From CAIZGX01 sp044371675 (GTDB taxonomy: Bacteria; Bacteroidota; Bacteroidia; Flavobacteriales_D; Sanyastnellaceae): a DNA stretch of 28,012 nucleotides. Below, one piece after another: positions 23,617 through 28,012 of this stretch (positions are counted from its first letter, which is position 1; every line of letters begins with the position of its first letter). Below the pieces are notes generated by a model. That model did no database searches. It saw only the letters and a list, made by a program, of their open reading frames with translations, and was not told where the DNA came from. The stretch lies in contig JBILTF010000024.1 of assembly GCA_044371675.1 (NCBI GenBank), positions 1 through 28,012 on the forward strand. Direction: 5' to 3'. The position numbers were made by a program, and so were the translations under genes.

Positions 23617-24237
23617 ATGTCTTACGTGCTAACCTACATTACAGAAGGCGAGCATTTGAAGCAAGACTTTAAAATGCGTATCGACGATGCGCAGAAAATT
23701 GCTCGTTCACTCGTTGCGTTCGCCAATACTTCTGGCGGGCGTTTACTTATTGGTGTAAAAGACAACGGCAACGTTTCCGGCATTCGTCCGGAAGAAGAAA
23801 TACACATGATCATTCGCAGCGCTGAAGAATTTTGTCAGCCCCCAATTCATTTCACCCATTCCGTTTGGAAGGTGGAAGGAAAGGCTGTACTTGAAATTCA
23901 AATTGAAGAATCTTCTGTAAAGCCTCATTTAGCGAAAGTGGAAGAAGGGTGGAAAGCTTTTGTGCGTGAGCACGATGTTACACTTCCGGCTTCTAACGTG
24001 TGGATTGCTATGCAAGAAGTTTCTTCATACCAAGACTCAAACGAACTGTTTCAAATGTCGGAAAGAGAAGAACAGCTTTTTTCTTTGTTGAAGCAACAAC
24101 CCTTCACATTGAATCAATTGTCTCGAAAGGCCGGCACCCCAAGACCTATCTTAATTCGAAAACTAGCGAAACTCATGAAATGGGGTATCGTGCTTGAAAA
24201 CTTCGATCAGGGAAAAGCAACATATTCATTGAAATAA
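23617..24237 (+). CDS. AlbA_2 (Schlafen-like) domain protein with C-terminal winged helix
   Basis: A 206-residue protein. Residues 8-128 fit the AlbA_2 putative DNA-binding domain: EGEHLKQDFKM, then the signature AFANTSGGRLLIGVKDNGNV (residues 35-54), and a later VLEIQIEESSVKPH. Residues 145-206 (SEREEQLFSLL ... LSRKAGTPRPILIRKL) look like a winged helix-turn-helix. It lacks an ATPase or helicase part seen in some AlbA_2 proteins. A nucleic-acid-binding regulator is plausible; I cannot name the target. It is last in the operon with the peroxidase and YtxJ-like genes and is followed by a palindromic terminator. Confidence 0.8.
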   Translation: MSYVLTYITEGEHLKQDFKMRIDDAQKIARSLVAFANTSGGRLLIGVKDNGNVSGIRPEEEIHMIIRSAEEFCQPPIHFTHSVWKVEGKAVLEIQIEESSVKPHLAKVEEGWKAFVREHDVTLPASNVWIAMQEVSSYQDSNELFQMSEREEQLFSLLKQQPFTLNQLSRKAGTPRPILIRKLAKLMKWGIVLENFDQGKATYSLK

Positions 24238-24240
24238 AAA

Positions 24241-24262
24241 AAGAGCGGGAATTCCCGCTCTT
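24241..24262. terminator. bidirectional terminator between convergent genes
   Basis: A perfect 22-base palindrome with halves AAGAGCGGGAA / TTCCCGCTCTT. It is preceded by a run of A and followed by a T-rich stretch, so each strand sees a GC-rich hairpin and a U-rich tail. It ends the AlbA_2 gene on the plus strand and the fasciclin gene on the minus strand. Confidence 0.85.
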
Positions 24263-24298
24263 CTTTCCTTAACTATAATCTAAACCACAAACTAAAAT

Positions 24299-25825
24299 TT
24301 AGTTTTTGATGAAGTTGAAATGACTTCCGCTTGCTGTTACAACAGAGTACATACCTGGTGTGAAAGCGTTTGTAGAGATCGTATTCAATGTGTTATTCAA
24401 AAGACCGCTAGTTACCAATTGACCAGAAACGTTGTAGATAGAATAGTTCTCAGCAGAAGCTGATTTTCTTTCGATTGTTAATACATCTGTGCAAGGGTTA
24501 GGATAAGCTTGAACAGAAGCGTTCAAAATATCGTTTACTGAAGCTGGTGGTAAAAGAACTGCATCAATTACGTGAACAACACCATTCCAAGCGTTTAAGT
24601 CAGTAGCAACAATGTTTGCATTGTTTATCATTGCACCGCCCATTCCTAAGGTAATGGTAGTGTTGTCACCTTGAAGCATTGTAACGCTTTGACCGTCTAC
24701 AAGATCAGTTGAATTTACTGCGTCTCCTACTGCATGATACAACAAGATATTTGTAAGTGCAGCTGGATTTGCAATCAAAGACTCAATAGTTCCAGCAGGA
24801 AGAGCACCGAAAGCGTCGTCGGTTGGAGCAAATACAGTGAAGAAGAAATCATCTGACAATGTACCGTCTAATCCAGCAGCAAGAATAGCTGTTTCTAGGA
24901 TAGTGTGTGATGGAGAAGCTTGAATGATTTCCCAAACATTGTTAGCAATTACACCTGGTGCAATTACAGCATCCAAAACGTGAACTACACCGTTGTCTGT
25001 AACAATATCCGCAACTATTACTTGCGCTTGATTAATGAAAACATCTCCGTTTATGATAGAAATGTTTACATCAACACCTGAAAGTGTTGTAATAATTTGA
25101 CCGTCTGCAAGATCAGTAGAAAGTGCTACCGAAGGAACAACGTGGTAAGTAAGAATGAATGTCAACAGACCCGCTGGATCAGCAAGTAATGCATCGATAA
25201 TTGGCTGTGGTACCAAAGCGAAAGCTGCATCGGTTGGAGCGAATACAGTGTATGCACCTTCGCTGTCCAATGCACCGTCCAATCCTGCTAGTCCAACTAC
25301 AGCTTCTAGTGTAGTGTGGTCTGGTGAGTTTTGTATCACGTCCCAAACAGTGTATTGCAATAGTGCCGCAGGAATTAAAACTTCATTCACAACGTGTACA
25401 ACTCCGTTCGAAGCTGCAATGTCAGCAACAATAACTTGGCTTGTTCCATTAATGAAAACACCGTTGTTGATGGTCACAGTAATGTCAGAACCGTTGTACA
25501 TATTGATAACCTGTCCATCAAATAGATCGGTTGACAATGCTGCACCTCCAGCGTAAACATGGTACAATAAGATATCTGTTAAAGCAGGAATGTCAGCCAA
25601 CAAAGCAGCAACGGTTCCAGCTGGAAGAGCATTGAAAGCATCGTCGGTTGGAGCGAAAACGGTAATAGGATCAAGCGTGTTAAGGGCTCCGTCTAGGCCT
25701 GCAGCAAGAACTGCAGCTTCGAGCGTGTTGTGGTTTGGCGAGTTTTGAATAATTTCAAAAGCCGTTTGAGCTTGAGATAAGCCTAAGCTTAAAGCTAGCG
25801 AGAGAGAAAGTAATACTTTTTTCAT
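24299..25825 (-). CDS. secreted triple fasciclin (FAS1) protein with type IX sorting domain
   Basis: A 508-residue exported protein. Signal peptide MKKVLLSLSLALSLGLSQAQ. Three FAS1 domains follow (about residues 22-153, 160-290 and 297-426); each has an IIQNSPxHxTLE-type start, the TVFAPTDDAF box (residues 55-64, 193-202 and 330-339) and a GVVHVxxxVL end. The C-terminal 70 residues (QAYPNPCTDVLTIE, then SIYNVSGQLV and FTPGMYSVV) form a type A T9SS sorting domain, so the protein should be cleaved and displayed or released outside the cell. FAS1 domains usually mediate adhesion or matrix binding. The start at 25825 is fixed by the signal peptide; the frame is open to 25858. Confidence 0.95.
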   Translation of the reverse strand: MKKVLLSLSLALSLGLSQAQTAFEIIQNSPNHNTLEAAVLAAGLDGALNTLDPITVFAPTDDAFNALPAGTVAALLADIPALTDILLYHVYAGGAALSTDLFDGQVINMYNGSDITVTINNGVFINGTSQVIVADIAASNGVVHVVNEVLIPAALLQYTVWDVIQNSPDHTTLEAVVGLAGLDGALDSEGAYTVFAPTDAAFALVPQPIIDALLADPAGLLTFILTYHVVPSVALSTDLADGQIITTLSGVDVNISIINGDVFINQAQVIVADIVTDNGVVHVLDAVIAPGVIANNVWEIIQASPSHTILETAILAAGLDGTLSDDFFFTVFAPTDDAFGALPAGTIESLIANPAALTNILLYHAVGDAVNSTDLVDGQSVTMLQGDNTTITLGMGGAMINNANIVATDLNAWNGVVHVIDAVLLPPASVNDILNASVQAYPNPCTDVLTIERKSASAENYSIYNVSGQLVTSGLLNNTLNTISTNAFTPGMYSVVTASGSHFNFIKN

Positions 25826-26016
25826 TTTGTTTAAAGTTATGTTCAAAAGGTTAAACAAGGATTATTCGCCAATGTTCATTCTTAACTTACATTTTTTTCT
25901 AAAAATGAAAATTATTTTGATTTTTACATTTTAACCGCAAGAATGACAAACTTATTCTTTGTTGAAAGAAACTTACAGCACATGACATTTGTCAGTACTT
26001 TTTCTGACGCTTGCGG

Positions 26017-26047
26017 TTTTCTTGTACCTGCGACTCCAATAGATTTG
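26017..26047 (+). promoter_or_regulatory. candidate kinase promoter
   Basis: TAGATTTG (26040-26047) matches the TAnnTTTG -7 element exactly, and TTTT at 26017-26020 lies 19 bases before it where TTTG is expected. The predicted transcript start would be only about 4-8 bases before the kinase ATG at 26056, a nearly leaderless mRNA. The other bases of the 230-base intergenic region are AT-rich; a second -7-like box on the minus strand, CAAACTTA (25947-25954), could serve the fasciclin gene. Confidence 0.4.
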
Positions 26048-26055
26048 TACTGCCC

Positions 26056-27258
26056 ATGGAAAATAGATTTGCCTCAATATGGAATCATGTAAATGAAGGA
26101 ATTTTAATCTCCGATAAATCGGGGAAAATAGTTCTTGTGAATCCTCGCTGCGCTTCGCTTTTCGGCTATTCGGAAGATGAAATGTTAGCCATTGGTATAG
26201 ATGCACTTATTCCAGATGCAGCTCGATCTCGACACAAAAGTCACAGAGAAAACTACAACGAACGTCCAACCAATCGCTCCATGGGTCAGAACATGACTTT
26301 GTATGGGTTGAAAAAGGACAGTTCGGTATTTCCTCTTGAAATTTCGTTAAGTCATTACAATTCGCAAGGAGAAATGTTTGTGATTGCCTTCATCATAGAC
26401 GTTACCGAGCGCCTGAAGTTTCAGGAAGATTTACAGGTCGTGAATAAGCAATTACTCACTTTGAATGAAAATCTAGAACGCAAGGTTAAGGAACGTACGT
26501 TGGTTTTGCAAGAAGCACTCAACGATTTGGAGAAGAGTCAAACTGAATTGAAAGAAGGACTTTTGAAGGAAAAAGAACTTCACGAAATGAAGTCGCGCTT
26601 TGTTACCATGGCTTCACATGAATTCAGAACGCCTTTAACGACTATTCTTTCAAGCGTCTCACTTATTGCGAAATACGTGCAGGAAGAGGAGCAGGGTCAA
26701 CGCGACAAGCATATTCAGCGTATTAAGAACTCTGTTTTTTCTTTAACGGAAATCTTAAACGATGTACTTTCATTGGGTAAACTCGACGAAGGAAAAGTAT
26801 CGGCTCAATTGGAAGAGATTAATTTGTGTGAAATACTTCAAGTAGTAGTCAATGACATGGATTTAATTCTAAAGCCGAATCAGAAAATTGAAGTGAATTG
26901 CCCGAAGAATATAAAAGTGAAAGCTGACATAATCTTGTTGCAACGAGTTCTTGTAAATCTACTTTCTAACGCCATTAAGTTCTCTTTCGATGAAACCAAT
27001 ATATTGGTTGAGGTATTAAGTAAGAGCGAATCGAATGAAGTTCAAGTCACTATTTCAAATCAAGGAATTGGCATTCCAGAATCGGAACAGGGTAAATTGT
27101 TCGATCGTTTTTATCGCGCGCACAACGCTTCGAATGTTCAAGGAACCGGATTGGGTTTGAGCATTGTTAAACGTTGCCTCGAACTTATGAACGCCACGGT
27201 TTCCTTCACCAGCATAGAAAATTCAACAACAACATTCATCATTCTTTTACCTCTTTAA
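26056..27258 (+). CDS. PAS-domain sensor histidine kinase
   Basis: A 400-residue cytoplasmic histidine kinase. A PAS domain (about 1-120) starts NRFASIWNHVNEGILISDKSGKI, and a coiled coil (120-180) leads to the HisKA helix FVTMASHEFRTPLTTIL with phospho-acceptor His188. The ATPase domain has the N box NLLSNAIKFS (near residue 300), a G1 box-like NQGIGIP and the G2 box GTGLGLSIVKR. No membrane segment or signal peptide is seen, so the PAS domain should sense a cytoplasmic ligand or redox state; no Cys or cofactor motif reveals which. The start is placed at MENRFAS. The next gene begins three bases after the stop codon and encodes its probable partner regulator. Confidence 0.93.
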   Translation: MENRFASIWNHVNEGILISDKSGKIVLVNPRCASLFGYSEDEMLAIGIDALIPDAARSRHKSHRENYNERPTNRSMGQNMTLYGLKKDSSVFPLEISLSHYNSQGEMFVIAFIIDVTERLKFQEDLQVVNKQLLTLNENLERKVKERTLVLQEALNDLEKSQTELKEGLLKEKELHEMKSRFVTMASHEFRTPLTTILSSVSLIAKYVQEEEQGQRDKHIQRIKNSVFSLTEILNDVLSLGKLDEGKVSAQLEEINLCEILQVVVNDMDLILKPNQKIEVNCPKNIKVKADIILLQRVLVNLLSNAIKFSFDETNILVEVLSKSESNEVQVTISNQGIGIPESEQGKLFDRFYRAHNASNVQGTGLGLSIVKRCLELMNATVSFTSIENSTTTFIILLPL

Positions 27259-27260
27259 TT

Positions 27261-28012
27261 ATGAGCGAAAAAATATTAGTTATTGAAGACAACACTGAAA
27301 TGCGCGAGAACATCTGTGAAATCTTAGGAATGTCTGGCTACACCGTTTTCGATGCCGAAAATGGAAAGGTGGGAGTGGAACTCGCTTTATCGGAACTTCC
27401 TAACCTTATTCTTTGCGACATTATGATGCCGCAACTCGATGGCTACAGCGTGTTGAACCGTTTGTCGAAGGAAGAGTCCACGGCGGCCATACCATTTATT
27501 TTTCTCACCGCAAAGGCGGATCGTTCCGACATGCGCAAAGCCATGGATTTGGGTGCCGACGATTACATAACTAAACCCTTTGACGACTTAGATTTGATTA
27601 GCGCTGTGAAAAGTCGCTTAGACAAAGCGAGACGCGTCAGTGCTGCATCTGCAAAAGAACCGCTGCACGGAATGGAGTATCTCTTGAACGAAGTGAAAGG
27701 ACTTTCAGACATCACGAAAGTGAGCGATAGCGCCATTACAAAGAAATACAAAAAGAAGGAGCTCATCTTCGCTGAAGGCGACGACGCCATGGGTGTTTAT
27801 TTCTTGAAGTCTGGAAAGGTAAAAATATACATGAGCCATGAAATTGGCAAGGACCTAATTATTCAACTCGTTCATGAGAATGAATTCTTCGGATTTCTTC
27901 CATTGCTTCAACACGGAAAGCACAGCGCTTCAGCAGAGGTATTGGAAGATGCAGAAATTGTATTCTATCCGAAAGCTGATTTCTACAAGCTCATGGATGG
28001 TAGTTATGATGT
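27261..28012 (+). CDS. response regulator fused to a cyclic-nucleotide-binding domain (partial)
   Basis: A CheY-like receiver fills residues 1-125: IEDNTEM with the acidic pair, phospho-acceptor Asp53 in CDIMMPQLDG, Thr83 in IFLTAK and Lys105 in YITKPFD. After a short linker, residues 150-250 form a Crp/FNR-type cNMP-binding domain (KKYKKKELIFAEGDDAMGVYFLKSGKVKIYM, then EFFGFLPLLQ). The window ends inside the gene, so a C-terminal Crp-type helix-turn-helix is expected but not seen. Such a fusion would let phosphorylation, and perhaps a nucleotide, control one transcription factor. The phosphate-binding cassette (R-x-x-A-x-A) of true cAMP binders is not obvious here. It is two bases after the kinase gene, so they are likely a cognate pair. 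Confidence 0.9.
   Translation, partial: MSEKILVIEDNTEMRENICEILGMSGYTVFDAENGKVGVELALSELPNLILCDIMMPQLDGYSVLNRLSKEESTAAIPFIFLTAKADRSDMRKAMDLGADDYITKPFDDLDLISAVKSRLDKARRVSAASAKEPLHGMEYLLNEVKGLSDITKVSDSAITKKYKKKELIFAEGDDAMGVYFLKSGKVKIYMSHEIGKDLIIQLVHENEFFGFLPLLQHGKHSASAEVLEDAEIVFYPKADFYKLMDGSYD

Noticed and set aside
25155..25556. A 133-codon plus-strand open frame
   Set aside because: It is the antisense of the repetitive fasciclin gene; composition reflects the FAS1 repeats.

Overview
The window looks like ordinary chromosome from a member of the Bacteroidota, probably a marine or freshwater Flavobacteriales-type lineage. Evidence for this: a type IX secretion (T9SS) barrel protein of the PorT type, a secreted fasciclin protein with a T9SS C-terminal sorting domain, a Rho factor with the long N-terminal insert typical of the phylum, and a YtxJ-like bacillithiol-system protein. 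Two promoters match the phylum's TTTG / TAnnTTTG consensus, and few starts have a visible Shine-Dalgarno sequence. DNA is moderately AT-rich throughout. I see no tRNA, rRNA, CRISPR array, insertion sequence or prophage. Genes are packed tightly, with many TAATG or ATGA stop/start overlaps.

Layout. 1-2.6 kb: C-terminus of a probable ABC transporter permease, a convergent SiaC-like phosphoprotein, then a methyltransferase and a ZIP metal transporter. 2.6-4.8 kb: dnaA with its own terminator and promoter, and a divergent YbgC-type thioesterase. 4.8-8.9 kb (minus): dipeptidyl peptidase IV, PagL-like lipid A deacylase and a GIN-domain lipoprotein, chained by overlaps. 8.9-10 kb: a PD40/TolB-like lipoprotein. 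10-13 kb (minus): rho - DUF4199 membrane protein - porT. 13.1-15.7 kb (minus): clpS - TPR protein - glycosyltransferase - bestrophin. 15.87-16.25 kb: remains of a LytTR response regulator. 16.3-22.6 kb (minus): one probable six-gene transcription unit of heme-oxygenase-like diiron oxidase, cupin, MFS exporter, HAD phosphatase, class IV aminotransferase and secreted M1 metallopeptidase. 22.7-24.24 kb (plus): glutathione peroxidase - YtxJ - AlbA_2/winged-helix protein. 24.3-25.8 kb (minus): triple-FAS1 secreted protein. 26.05 kb to the end (plus): PAS histidine kinase and a response regulator fused to a cyclic-nucleotide-binding domain, cut by the window edge.

The most interesting point is the diiron-oxidase/cupin pair at 21.2-22.6 kb. 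The oxidase has what appears to be a full set of diiron ligands, including H-x3-D-x2-H. The next gene, two bases away, encodes a metal-type cupin behind an uncharacterised helical domain, and an exporter follows. This recalls a split version of the fused diiron-oxidase/cupin enzyme SznF, and is a candidate small-molecule oxidation-and-export locus. Its substrate cannot be read from sequence. Other points of interest are the decayed LytTR regulator, the orphan SiaC protein with its conserved phospho-threonine, and the thiol-peroxidase operon that includes an AlbA_2/winged-helix protein.
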